This document shows positions 34,071 through 43,672 of a stretch of 64,000 nt of DNA, one piece after another; positions within the stretch are counted from its first letter, which is position 1; the number at the start of each line of letters is the position of its first letter. Position numbers and translations under genes: made by a program. The notes below the pieces were generated by a model, which searched no databases, was not told where the DNA came from, and saw only the letters and a program-made list of their open reading frames with translations. The DNA is from Mucilaginibacter myungsuensis (lineage in GTDB: Bacteria; Bacteroidota; Bacteroidia; Sphingobacteriales; Sphingobacteriaceae), in contig NZ_JADFFL010000006.1 of NCBI RefSeq assembly GCF_015222005.1, positions 186,001 to 250,000 of the forward strand. Direction: 5' to 3'.

Positions 34071-37000
34071 TTGGTTAAAAATTTTACTGTTAAGCTGTGG
34101 GTGTGTGCGTTGCTGGTGTCCGTTTTGGGCGGAGTTGGCCATGCTATTGCCCAGGTGAAGCAGGATTCGTCTATTATCAAAGTACCCAACATCCCGGCCG
34201 CTACCCGCAACAATCTGTCGCGCAAAGGCTACTTTGATGAGGACCCTCCGGGGTTGACCCGCACCATCGAGTACAACCCCATCACCAACCAATATGTGCT
34301 GATCCAGAAGGTGGGCAATATGATGTACCGCCCGCCACAGTACCTCACCTTTGCCGAATACCTGCAATTGCAACAGCAATTGAACCAGCGGGCCTATTTC
34401 AGGCAGTTGTCTGATAATTATGCTTACCAATCGCAGCAGCCGGGTTTTATCCCGCAGATACAGGTGCGCAGCCGCACCTTCGAGCGCATATTTGGCAGCA
34501 ATACCATATCCATTACGCCCCGCGGACAGGCAAATATGATCTTTGCCGGGCAGATAAATAGTAACGAGAACCCGCTCTTTAATACCCGTCAGCGTAAGCA
34601 GTTCAACTTTAATTTTGATCAGAACATCCAGATGAACCTGGAGGGCGCCATTGGTGATAAATTGCGTATCAATACCAATTACAATACCGACGCGCAGTAC
34701 CAGTTCGAGAACCAGATCAAGCTGGATTACACCGGCCATGCCGACGAGATCATTCAAAAAATAGAGGCCGGTACGGTAAGTATGCCATTGCCAACCACTT
34801 TGATCACGGGAACGCAAGCCTTGTTCGGTTTAAAGACCAAACTGAAATTCGGCAAGCTGGATGTTACGGGTATATTTTCGCAACAGCGGTCGCAGGCGCG
34901 TACCATCACCGTATCTAACCAAGCCCAGCAGGGCGAGTTCCGGGCTTTAGCGACGGACTACGAAGCTAACCGACACTTCTTTTTGGCCCGATACTTTCGC
35001 GATAATTATAACCGGGCGTTGGCCAATATCCCTATCATCAGCTCTAACGTAACCATTACCAAAATAGAGGTTTGGACCACCAACCGTACCAACGTTGTGA
35101 CCGACTCGCGCGACGTGATCGGGTTCCTGGATCTGGGCGAGAACAGGCCTTATAATACTACTTTGGTGCAAGGTGGTACTTCGGGGTTGCCGGCCGGTTT
35201 TGTGGGGCCGGGCTTTACGCAGCAATCCAATAACTTACTCGCTAACCTGCCGGCTGCCGCCCGCGAGACCAATTCTACCGCCCTGCAATCTTATTTTGCA
35301 AGCACTGGCGGGGTAGACAACTATGGCAAGATGACGTATGCCCGTAAGCTGAAACCAGAGGAATTTGTGCTGCACCCGCAACTGGGTTATATTTCGCTGT
35401 TAAGTCCGCTGCAGAACGATCAGATTCTGACCGTGGCTTACCGCTATACTTATAATGGTGTGGAATATCAGGTGGGTGAGTTCTCTAACGATATCCCTGT
35501 CGACCCTAATAACCCCAAGGTGCTTTACACCAAATTGTTAAAGAACGAGATACTAAAGACCACCCTGCCAACCTGGGACCTGATGATGAAGAACATCTAC
35601 TCGGTAGGTGCGTACCAGGTTAACCCGAGCAATTTTAAGGTAGTGATCTCGCGCCTGGATGAGAAATCCAACATCGAGAAAGCCATTATGGACGAGGGCC
35701 AAAATACCCGCAGCAAGCTTTGGCTGCAATTGATGGGACTGGATAACCTGAACCAGCAACAGGATAAAAAACCCGATGGTTACTTCGACTTCATCGAAGG
35801 CATCACCATCGACTCGCAGAACGGGCGTATCATTTTCCCGGTAGTCGAGCCATTTGGCGATGACCTTGCCCGGCAATTCGCCCCCGGCGAGGATGCCTTG
35901 GTTGCCCGCTATGCCTACCGCCCGCTTTACGATACCACGCAGGCCATTGCCCAGCAATTATACCCTAACTTGAACCGTTATGTGATCAAGGGTAGCTATT
36001 CGGCCACCAAAAGCTCGACCTATCAAGTGGGGATGGGTAATATCCCGCAAGGTTCGGTTATTGTGGCGGCGGGTGCTTTGCGCTTGCAGGAAGGTATTGA
36101 TTACACCATGGATTACAGCTCGGGCCAGTTAACGGTGCTCAACTCATCCATCCTGCAATCCGGCCAACCGATCACCATTAAGATAGAGAATAACGAGTTG
36201 TTCGGTGTGCAACAAAAATCCTTATACGGTACCCGTTTTGATTATCGCGCCAGCAACAAACTATTATTGGGTGCTACCATGTTGCACCTGACCGAGCAGC
36301 CGATCACCCAAAAGGAATTGACGGGCGCGGAGTCTATCTCTAACTCCATCTACGGCTTCGACGTGAACTACAGCACTAACTCGCGTCTGCTGACCAGGCT
36401 AGTGGATAAATTGCCGTTTGTAAGCACTAAGGTGCCATCCACCTTTAATTTTACGGGCGAGTTTGCCAAACTGAACCCGGGCACGCCAAGCGCGCTTAAC
36501 TTTGCCGGATCTACCAAAGGCACATCCTATCTGGACGATTTTGAGAACAGCCGTACCGTTATAGATATCAAGAGCGCTATTAACTGGCAGATATCGGGCA
36601 CGCCACAAATGTTCCCCGAGTTCCGTAACATTAACGATCTGAGTTATGGCTATAACCGTGCACGACTGGCCTTTTATAATATCGACCCGATATTTTATAA
36701 CCTGTCCGGATCTAACGTGCCGCAATTGAATAACTCGAGGGCCGAACTTTCTAACCACTACGTTAGGCAGGTGTTGGAGCAGGAGGTATTCCCTTACAAG
36801 CAGTCAGTGACGGGTCAGGCGCTGATATTGCCAACGCTGGATCTAGCTTTTTACCCAAATACCCGTGGTCCGTACAACTACACGCCCACAGGTTTTAATG
36901 CTGATGGTACGCTGCAAAACCCGCGATCGCGTTGGGGTGGTATCTTCCGCAAGTTAGAGACTAACGACTTTGAGTCGCTTAACGTAGCTTTTATTGAATT

Positions 37001-40000
37001 TTGGATGCTGGACCCATTCATCTACAAAGACAATTCGGCTGGTGGCGACCTGTACTTTAACCTTGGTAACATATCCGAAGATATTTTGTACGACGGTCGC
37101 AAAGGGTTGGAGAACGGCCTGCCTGTTGACGGCGACCTGAGCAAGGTTGACGAGACCACCTGGGGCCGCGTAGTGAAACTGCAACCGGTGATAAACGCTT
37201 TTGACAGTAACCCAACCAACCGCCTGCTACAAGACGTTGGTTTGGATGGTTTGGGTAACGCCGATGAACGTGCCAAATTTGCTACGGTGCTGAACCAGAT
37301 CAAAGCACAACTGAACCCCGCCGCCGCCGCCGCGCTGGAGGCTGACCCATCTTCGGATGATTTTCAATACTACCAGGGCCCCGCGCTGAACGATGCACGT
37401 ACCGGTATTTTGGCCCGCTACAGCCGTTTCAATGGCTTGGAGGGTAACTCTAAAACATCCGAACAATCGCAAGCCGAACTTGGTCTGCCAACCTCGGCAT
37501 CAACCTCATTACCCGATGGTGAGGATATTAATCGCGATAACAACATGAACCAGGCCGACGAGTATTTCCAATACCGCGTGTCTGTACGCCCGGGCGATCT
37601 GGCCGTGGGTACCAATAACATTGTTGATAAGGTGACCGCTAATGTGCGCTTGCAAAATGGTACCACCACCACGGCTAACTGGTATCAGTTCAGGATACCT
37701 ATTGCGGGTTATACCGCTAAATTCGGAAACATACAGGATTTTAAGGCCATCCGATTTATCAGGATGTTCACCACCAACTTTGCCGATACAGCGGTGATGC
37801 GTTTTGCTACCCTGCAACTGGTGCGCGGCGAGTGGCGTAACTACAATGCCGAAGGTTCGGCCAGCAAGGTGATCGCCGATCCGTCGCTGATCAACCCGCC
37901 GGTAGATAACTCATTGCTGAATGTTGGTACTGTGAATATTGAGGAGAATGGTACCCGTAACCCTATCCCTTACGTTGTGCCGCCGGGCATACAACGCCAG
38001 CGTGATTTTAACAACCTGCGTACCGATACCCGGTTGAACGAGCAATCGTTATCATTATCGGTATTTAACCTGCGCGATGGTTATTCGCGTGCAGCCTTCC
38101 GGACTTTCAATAACGATCTGCGCCAGTACAAACGCCTGCAAATGTTTATCCACGCCGAGGGCCAGGATGTGCGTAATGGTGAGATCAGCGCGTTCATCCG
38201 TTTGGGTGTCGACTATCAGGATAACTATTACGAGTACGAAGTCCCGCTGGCGATAACCCCGCAAGGCAGCCGTGATCCGGCCGCCATCTGGCCCGATGCC
38301 AACGCCATGAATATTGAGTTGGAACTGCTTACCCGGGCCAAACTGGCCCGTAACATGGCTACGCTGAACGGGCAGGCCTGGCCAATAACAACCCCATTCA
38401 CTTTTGTAGATGGCAACAATCGCATCACCATTAAAGGCCAACCCGATCTGAGCCGTTTGCGTGCCATTATGTTGGGTGTGCGCAACCCCTTAAAGCCGGC
38501 TAACTCTACCATTGATAATGGCTTGGAGAAGACCGCCATTGTTTGGTTCAACGAGTTGCGCCTGACCGATTTTGACCAGAACGGCGGCTGGGCGACCAGT
38601 GGTTTGATGAACACCAAATTGGCCGACTTTGCCGATGTGACCTTAGCCGGCCGCATGAGCACCATCGGTTTTGGATCGATAGATCAGCGGATGTTCGAGC
38701 GTAGCCGCAGCGAGGATAAGGCCTACGATTTTTCTACCACGTTGCAATTAGGCAAGTTCTTCCCGGACCGGACCAACATCCGCATCCCGATGTACATTAA
38801 CCTATCCAACCAAACCCGTATGCCGCGCTTTGACCCGGCCATGCCCGATGTGGAACTGAAACATACCCTTGCAGCCGCCCGTAACAGCCAGCAACGCGAC
38901 TCGATCACCCGCGCCGCGCAGGACTATACTATGCGCCGCAGCTTCAATTTTACAGATATAGGCAAGGTGCGATCACCGAATAATACCAAGCCTATCCGCC
39001 CTTGGGACGTCGAGAACTTTAAAGCAACGTACGCATTTACCAATTTTGAACACCGCGATTTTAACGTGGTTAGCGAGTTGCAGAGCACCTACCGGGTAGA
39101 TCTGCGTTACGATTATGGCGGCACACCGGCATACAAAACACCGTTCAATAAGATCAGGAGCGAGAAATTGGCACTGATCAAGGATATCAATTACAGCCTG
39201 TTCCCGGACAGGTTGAATTTCCATATCACCTTTGATCGTTTTTACTCGGAGAATACCATCCGTAACAACGACCCTAATAACTTTATCCCGATCCCGACGA
39301 ATTACAATAAGAACTTTACCATTAACCGCGTGTACGGTATCGGCTGGAAACTGACCAAGTCGCTATCGATGGATATCGACGCTACGAACCTATCTGTTGT
39401 GGACGAGCCATCGGGACGGATCACCGGCGTTAAACGCGATACCCTTTGGGAGAACCTGAAACGTTTAGGCCGTACCGTTAACTATAACCACACCATCCAT
39501 TTTGCTTACGAAACACCGGTGAGCAAATTGCCATACATGGATTGGACCAAGTTTACGGTAGATTATCAAACCAGTTTCTTTTGGAATTCGCAGCCGCAAT
39601 TTGCCATTAATTCGCCTACCTACAATGTGGGCAACACCCTGCATAATGACCGCACTATGCGCTTCACACCGGTGCTTGACTTTAACAAGTTTTACAATAA
39701 ATTCCGTACCCTGCGCGATCTTAATGACCCAAGCAAAGGCACCGGCCTTACCCGAGCCTTGTTAGGCTTCCTGACTGGATTGAAACGTGCCGAGGCGGAT
39801 TATACGCGTACCGAGGGAACCACACTGCCTGGTTATTTGCCGCAGTCCAACTTTTTTGGGCAAGACTTTAGCTACAACGCCCCGGGTCTTGGCTTTTTAT
39901 TAGGCAGCCAGGCAGATCTGCGCCAACGGGCCATTGCAGGCGGCTGGCTATCGCGCGATACCTTGCAGAACCAACTCTATACCAAAGGCCTGATCGAGAA

Positions 40001-41108
40001 CCTGGTTATCCGGACATCTATAGAACCATTTAAGGACTTCCGCATCAATTTGATCAGTAAGCGATTGGAGAATAAAAATTTCCAAACCAACTTTAAATTT
40101 CAGGAGGGCGTAGGTTTCCAAAACCAAAGTCCGATCACATCCGGTAACTACAGTATCTCGTTCTTCTCGCTGCCAACGGCATTCTCTAAGCCTTACGGAC
40201 AGGGTAACGAATCGAGCATATTCCAAAAATTCCTTGATGCGAGGCAGGTAATATCCGAAAGGTTAGGTCGCCAGAATTTGAACTCAGCAGGGCGTAACGC
40301 CGCTACCGGTTTCTATGATGGCTATGGCGCCAACTCGCAATCGGTACTGGTGTCGGCGTTCATGGCAGCCTATTCGGGTAAAGATCCTAATACTATCGGC
40401 TTGAACAACTTCCCCAATATCCCTATCCCTAACTGGGATATCGACTATCAAGGCCTGAGCCGTGTGCCTATCCTTGCCGAAGTTTTTAGTACGCTACGGT
40501 TATCGCACAGCTATCGCTCGCAATACACGGTGAACGCCTACAGTTCGCTGATCCGTTACCAAGAGGTCAATGGCGCATCTATTAACCGCGATGTGAATAA
40601 TGACTTTTTGCCTAACTACCAGTTCACCCAGGTAACGATGGAGGAAGCTTTTGCGCCGCTGATCAAGGTAGATGCCGTGTTCGCTAATAACATTAATACC
40701 AGCTTTGGTTACAACAAAGGCCGGGTGCTGAGTCTGAGTTTGCTGAACAGTCAGCTGGCGCAGATGAACGATAATGTGTTCGATTTCAGCTTCGGTTACC
40801 TCACTCGCGATTTCCGTTTTCCGTTCGGCATGTTCCAGAACGTGAAATTTAAGAACGACATGGAGTTTAAAATGACGGTATCTTATCGTGATAACAAAAC
40901 GCTGATCTACCGCGCGGATGTGCGCACTGCCGAAGTATCATCGGGCCAGCAGAACATCACCATGCGCCCGTCGATAGATTACAAGCTAAGCGACAGGTTC
41001 AATATGACGCTGTTCTATGATTCTAATATCACCAAGCCATACACCTCGCAAACCTTCAATACATCAGTGACCAACTTTGGTGTGAACATGCGGATGAGGT
41101 TTCAATAG
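34071..41108 (+). CDS. sprA: SprA, outer-membrane translocon of the type IX secretion system
   Basis: A 2345-residue outer-membrane protein; its homologue forms a very large beta-barrel through which type IX cargo crosses the outer membrane. The signal peptide (1-27, mature Gln28) precedes 'DEDPPGLTRTIEYNPITNQYVL' (split after 'EYN'), 'TPRGQANMIFAGQ' and 'LRINTNYNTDAQYQFENQIKL' (split by a turn), all typical of SprA. The remainder alternates beta-strands with long aromatic loops and ends in '.VTNFGVNMRMRFQ', a barrel-closing strand. The start is TTG at 34071: a TAG stop sits directly before it in frame, and no ATG precedes the signal peptide. It follows ruvA by 24 bp. Other T9SS genes (porV, gldKLMN, sov partners) and cargo with a T9SS C-terminal domain are not in this window. 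Confidence 0.96.
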   Translation: MVKNFTVKLWVCALLVSVLGGVGHAIAQVKQDSSIIKVPNIPAATRNNLSRKGYFDEDPPGLTRTIEYNPITNQYVLIQKVGNMMYRPPQYLTFAEYLQLQQQLNQRAYFRQLSDNYAYQSQQPGFIPQIQVRSRTFERIFGSNTISITPRGQANMIFAGQINSNENPLFNTRQRKQFNFNFDQNIQMNLEGAIGDKLRINTNYNTDAQYQFENQIKLDYTGHADEIIQKIEAGTVSMPLPTTLITGTQALFGLKTKLKFGKLDVTGIFSQQRSQARTITVSNQAQQGEFRALATDYEANRHFFLARYFRDNYNRALANIPIISSNVTITKIEVWTTNRTNVVTDSRDVIGFLDLGENRPYNTTLVQGGTSGLPAGFVGPGFTQQSNNLLANLPAAARETNSTALQSYFASTGGVDNYGKMTYARKLKPEEFVLHPQLGYISLLSPLQNDQILTVAYRYTYNGVEYQVGEFSNDIPVDPNNPKVLYTKLLKNEILKTTLPTWDLMMKNIYSVGAYQVNPSNFKVVISRLDEKSNIEKAIMDEGQNTRSKLWLQLMGLDNLNQQQDKKPDGYFDFIEGITIDSQNGRIIFPVVEPFGDDLARQFAPGEDALVARYAYRPLYDTTQAIAQQLYPNLNRYVIKGSYSATKSSTYQVGMGNIPQGSVIVAAGALRLQEGIDYTMDYSSGQLTVLNSSILQSGQPITIKIENNELFGVQQKSLYGTRFDYRASNKLLLGATMLHLTEQPITQKELTGAESISNSIYGFDVNYSTNSRLLTRLVDKLPFVSTKVPSTFNFTGEFAKLNPGTPSALNFAGSTKGTSYLDDFENSRTVIDIKSAINWQISGTPQMFPEFRNINDLSYGYNRARLAFYNIDPIFYNLSGSNVPQLNNSRAELSNHYVRQVLEQEVFPYKQSVTGQALILPTLDLAFYPNTRGPYNYTPTGFNADGTLQNPRSRWGGIFRKLETNDFESLNVAFIEFWMLDPFIYKDNSAGGDLYFNLGNISEDILYDGRKGLENGLPVDGDLSKVDETTWGRVVKLQPVINAFDSNPTNRLLQDVGLDGLGNADERAKFATVLNQIKAQLNPAAAAALEADPSSDDFQYYQGPALNDARTGILARYSRFNGLEGNSKTSEQSQAELGLPTSASTSLPDGEDINRDNNMNQADEYFQYRVSVRPGDLAVGTNNIVDKVTANVRLQNGTTTTANWYQFRIPIAGYTAKFGNIQDFKAIRFIRMFTTNFADTAVMRFATLQLVRGEWRNYNAEGSASKVIADPSLINPPVDNSLLNVGTVNIEENGTRNPIPYVVPPGIQRQRDFNNLRTDTRLNEQSLSLSVFNLRDGYSRAAFRTFNNDLRQYKRLQMFIHAEGQDVRNGEISAFIRLGVDYQDNYYEYEVPLAITPQGSRDPAAIWPDANAMNIELELLTRAKLARNMATLNGQAWPITTPFTFVDGNNRITIKGQPDLSRLRAIMLGVRNPLKPANSTIDNGLEKTAIVWFNELRLTDFDQNGGWATSGLMNTKLADFADVTLAGRMSTIGFGSIDQRMFERSRSEDKAYDFSTTLQLGKFFPDRTNIRIPMYINLSNQTRMPRFDPAMPDVELKHTLAAARNSQQRDSITRAAQDYTMRRSFNFTDIGKVRSPNNTKPIRPWDVENFKATYAFTNFEHRDFNVVSELQSTYRVDLRYDYGGTPAYKTPFNKIRSEKLALIKDINYSLFPDRLNFHITFDRFYSENTIRNNDPNNFIPIPTNYNKNFTINRVYGIGWKLTKSLSMDIDATNLSVVDEPSGRITGVKRDTLWENLKRLGRTVNYNHTIHFAYETPVSKLPYMDWTKFTVDYQTSFFWNSQPQFAINSPTYNVGNTLHNDRTMRFTPVLDFNKFYNKFRTLRDLNDPSKGTGLTRALLGFLTGLKRAEADYTRTEGTTLPGYLPQSNFFGQDFSYNAPGLGFLLGSQADLRQRAIAGGWLSRDTLQNQLYTKGLIENLVIRTSIEPFKDFRINLISKRLENKNFQTNFKFQEGVGFQNQSPITSGNYSISFFSLPTAFSKPYGQGNESSIFQKFLDARQVISERLGRQNLNSAGRNAATGFYDGYGANSQSVLVSAFMAAYSGKDPNTIGLNNFPNIPIPNWDIDYQGLSRVPILAEVFSTLRLSHSYRSQYTVNAYSSLIRYQEVNGASINRDVNNDFLPNYQFTQVTMEEAFAPLIKVDAVFANNINTSFGYNKGRVLSLSLLNSQLAQMNDNVFDFSFGYLTRDFRFPFGMFQNVKFKNDMEFKMTVSYRDNKTLIYRADVRTAEVSSGQQNITMRPSIDYKLSDRFNMTLFYDSNITKPYTSQTFNTSVTNFGVNMRMRFQ

Positions 41109-41263
41109 TTTGGAGTTAGCAGTTTGAGTGGGCAGTTGGCCGTTCTTGAACAGGGAGGAAACCAAAGACTTTTGAAAGACTATAAGGCGGTATCCCCGAT
41201 AACTTTTATATTCGGCAAAATTTACAACAAACCCTTGGCCTGCTAAGCGGTTAATTAAATGCA

Positions 41264-42340
41264 ATGAAGAAACTCGCCATACTATCCTTAAGCGCTATAG
41301 CCCTTTTTGCTGCAAGTTGCGGCGATAACAAAGTGGCGGATACCGGGATCACCCTAACACCCGAAATGGGCACCACCTACAACGCAGGAGCACCGGTAGA
41401 TATCAAAGTGAACTATCCCGACGAGATCAAACCCGATTCGGTGGTTTACCTATTAGATTCGGTACGATACACCACGGCTAAGGATGGCTCAGGATTTGCG
41501 CTTAAGACCGGTAGTATGAAGCTGGGAACGCGCCTAATTACGGCCAAGATCTTTCAGGCCGGTAAGAGTATCGATATCTCGACCAGCTTTTCGCTCTACG
41601 CTGCTAAAGCGCCCGAAGAGTTAAAGTTTGTAGTAGAAAAAGTTTTCCCACACGATACAGCAAGTTATACCGAAGGATTGATCTATCAGGACGGTATTTT
41701 ATATGAGAGCGACGGTGGCCGTGCAGGTGAGCAAACAGGCCGTTCGAGCTTACGCAAAGTTAATTTAGAGACCGGCAAACCAATAAAAGAGGTGCCCGGC
41801 GACCCGAAAGTGTTTAACGAGGGTATTGCCATAGTCGGCGATAAGCTTATCATGATGACCTACACCGAGCGCATTGGTTACGTTTATAATAAGAACACTT
41901 TAGACTTGACCAAAACTTTTCCTAACAATGTTGGGGTAGAGGGCTGGGGCTTATGTTCTGACGATAAGCAGATCTACATGGACGACAGCACCAACCGTAT
42001 CTGGTTCCTGAATAAAGACAATTACGCCGCGCAAGGATATATTGATGTGTGCGATGATAAAAGCCCCAAGATGCAGATCAACGAGTTGGAGATGATAGAC
42101 GGGAAAATATACGCCAATGTTTACACCACTAACGATATTTTGGTGATCGACCCTAAAACCGGTGCTGTACTGCAACACGTGGATATGACCGACCTGTGGC
42201 CGCTAAAAGACCGCCCGGCAGATTTTGACAGCGTAGATAAAGTATTTAACGGCATTGCCTGGGACGCCAAAGGCAAACGCCTTTTTGTGACCGGTAAAAA
42301 GTGGCCGCATCTGTATCAGATCAGGTTAGAGAAGAAATAG
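41264..42340 (+). CDS. Glutaminyl-peptide cyclotransferase (bacterial/plant beta-propeller type), lipoprotein
   Basis: A 358-residue lipoprotein (signal peptide ending 'FAASC', Cys19). After a ~100-residue beta-sandwich domain (about 25-120) comes the five-bladed propeller domain of the glutamine cyclotransferase family (about 125-355): 'FPHDTASYTEGLIYQDGILYES', split after 'TEG', then 'SSLRKVNLETG', 'NEGIAIVGDKLIMMTY', 'GVEGWGLCSDDKQIYMDDS', 'INELEMIDGKIYANVY' and 'FNGIAWDAKGKRLFVTGK'. The enzyme turns N-terminal Gln into pyroglutamate. Being anchored outside the cytoplasm, it could act on the many exported proteins here whose mature end is Gln. It lies 155 bp after sprA. Confidence 0.93.
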   Translation: MKKLAILSLSAIALFAASCGDNKVADTGITLTPEMGTTYNAGAPVDIKVNYPDEIKPDSVVYLLDSVRYTTAKDGSGFALKTGSMKLGTRLITAKIFQAGKSIDISTSFSLYAAKAPEELKFVVEKVFPHDTASYTEGLIYQDGILYESDGGRAGEQTGRSSLRKVNLETGKPIKEVPGDPKVFNEGIAIVGDKLIMMTYTERIGYVYNKNTLDLTKTFPNNVGVEGWGLCSDDKQIYMDDSTNRIWFLNKDNYAAQGYIDVCDDKSPKMQINELEMIDGKIYANVYTTNDILVIDPKTGAVLQHVDMTDLWPLKDRPADFDSVDKVFNGIAWDAKGKRLFVTGKKWPHLYQIRLEKK

Positions 42341-42455
42341 GCCGTCCCCTGATTCCCTAAAGGGGAATGAACTGCGGAGGCTGCATTGTTGGTGCTTGCA
42401 GATAATTTAAGGATGTTGCATGCGTTTAATGCATATTTGCAGCGTTAAAGTATTA

Positions 42456-42950
42456 ATGAAAAAGAGGTTTAAATTATCGGTATTGTTTGGTTTAGCAGGT
42501 TTGTGCCTGTTGTTGAACTCTTGTAAAAAGGATGCCGAGGGCACAGTAGAGGCTTTGCTGGCCCGCGGGAGCTGGCAACTGGCCTCGGTGATGCGTTATA
42601 ACTACGTAGGCGGTAACAACACCAGTATAGACACACTGAATGCTACCTGCGGGTTGAACCAGACCTTCACTTTTAATAAGGACAACACTTGTTCTTACAC
42701 CGATTTTTCGTGCATTAGCCAGACCGCCAAAGGCAGTTGGCAATTGGCTGAGGATAAGCTAACGCTGCTATCTTCATTAAGCGCTCAGGATACTTTGGCT
42801 GGTGCGCGGGTCACTGCCAAGCCCTTCACTTATGCGCGTATCATTAACCTTGGTCAGTATTCGATGGTACTGGAGACGGGCGACCTCAGTTCGTACTATC
42901 TGTCTACAGATAAGCGCCATATTAAACGCTACGGTTTTATCCGGAACTAA
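42456..42950 (+). CDS. Small lipocalin-like lipoprotein
   Basis: 164 residues from the ATG at 42456, the start of a lipoprotein signal peptide ('LCLLLNSC', Cys23). The mature protein has two copies of a 'GSWQLA' motif ('LLARGSWQLASVMRYNY' and 'QTAKGSWQLAEDKLTLLS') and 'FTFNKDNTCSYTDFSC', a layout seen in Bacteroidota lipocalin-like/DUF-type lipoproteins. Four Cys residues in the mature part could form disulphides. Function unknown. An upstream in-frame start at 42420 was rejected because it precedes the signal peptide. Confidence 0.78.
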   Translation: MKKRFKLSVLFGLAGLCLLLNSCKKDAEGTVEALLARGSWQLASVMRYNYVGGNNTSIDTLNATCGLNQTFTFNKDNTCSYTDFSCISQTAKGSWQLAEDKLTLLSSLSAQDTLAGARVTAKPFTYARIINLGQYSMVLETGDLSSYYLSTDKRHIKRYGFIRN

Positions 42951-42977
42951 TTTGTACGTAATTTTTACAAAAGATCT

Positions 42978-42985
42978 TATATTTG
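42978..42985 (+). promoter_or_regulatory. -7 box of purN (TATATTTG)
   Basis: An exact TAnnTTTG match, 42 nt before the purN TTG start. A TTG at 42952-42954 lies 23 bases upstream, slightly too far for the usual -33 element. Confidence 0.52.
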
Positions 42986-43026
42986 AGCGTGTCGAACTGT
43001 TCGGTATAAACTAATACTACACCTGC

Positions 43027-43605
43027 TTGAAAAAACGTATCGCTATTTTTGCTTCCGGTTCCGGTTCTAATGCTCAAAAGATCATGGAGCATTTTAAACG
43101 CCATCCCGATGCCGAGGTAGTTTTGATCCTCACTAATAATCCCAACGCCTACGTACTGCAACGGGCAGATAACTTTGAGATACCGACCCACATATTCAAC
43201 CGTGAAGAATTCTACAATACCGATGACGTAATCCGTCTGCTGAAGAACCTGCAGGTGGATCTGATCGTACTGGCCGGTTTCCTTTGGTTGGTTCCGGTTA
43301 CGTTATTGCAAGCATTCCCTAATAAGGTTATCAACATACACCCCGCCCTGCTACCAAAATACGGCGGCAAAGGCATGTACGGCGACCATATCCACAAAGC
43401 CGTATTAGCCGACGGTGAAGAAGAATCGGGCATCACCATTCACTTCGCTAACGAACACTTTGACGAAGGCGAGATCCTGCATCAATCTAAATTCAAGATA
43501 GATGCCGATGATACTTTAGAGGTAGTGAAATTTAAGATCCAACAGTTGGAGCATCACCATTTCCCAAGGGTGATTGAAGGGTTGTTGAAGAAGATGCGTT
43601 CTTGA
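43027..43605 (+). CDS. purN: Phosphoribosylglycinamide formyltransferase 1
   Basis: 192 residues; transfers a formyl group from 10-formyl-tetrahydrofolate to GAR in de novo purine synthesis. Motifs are complete: the phosphate loop 'GSGSNAQ' (11-17) and catalytic residues Asn103, His105 ('INIHPALLPKYGGKGMYG') and Asp146 ('FDEGEIL'), matching the known triad. The start is TTG at 43027: an in-frame TAA lies at 43012-43014, there is no ATG between, and the first beta-strand begins immediately. purH follows 1.3 kb downstream, but the two are separated by an Mrr gene and a minus-strand gene. Confidence 0.95.
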   Translation: MKKRIAIFASGSGSNAQKIMEHFKRHPDAEVVLILTNNPNAYVLQRADNFEIPTHIFNREEFYNTDDVIRLLKNLQVDLIVLAGFLWLVPVTLLQAFPNKVINIHPALLPKYGGKGMYGDHIHKAVLADGEEESGITIHFANEHFDEGEILHQSKFKIDADDTLEVVKFKIQQLEHHHFPRVIEGLLKKMRS

Positions 43606-43623
43606 GAAATTAGAGGGGAGTTA

Positions 43624-43641
43624 TCCCGATATCTATCGGGA
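43624..43641. repeat. 18-bp palindrome TCCCGATA-TC-TATCGGGA
   Basis: A perfect 8-bp inverted repeat lies 18 bp after the purN stop. It may serve as a terminator or belong to the dispersed palindrome families of this genome. Confidence 0.55.
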
Positions 43642-43672
43642 AGACGTTAGGTAAATTCCGTATATTTACCCT

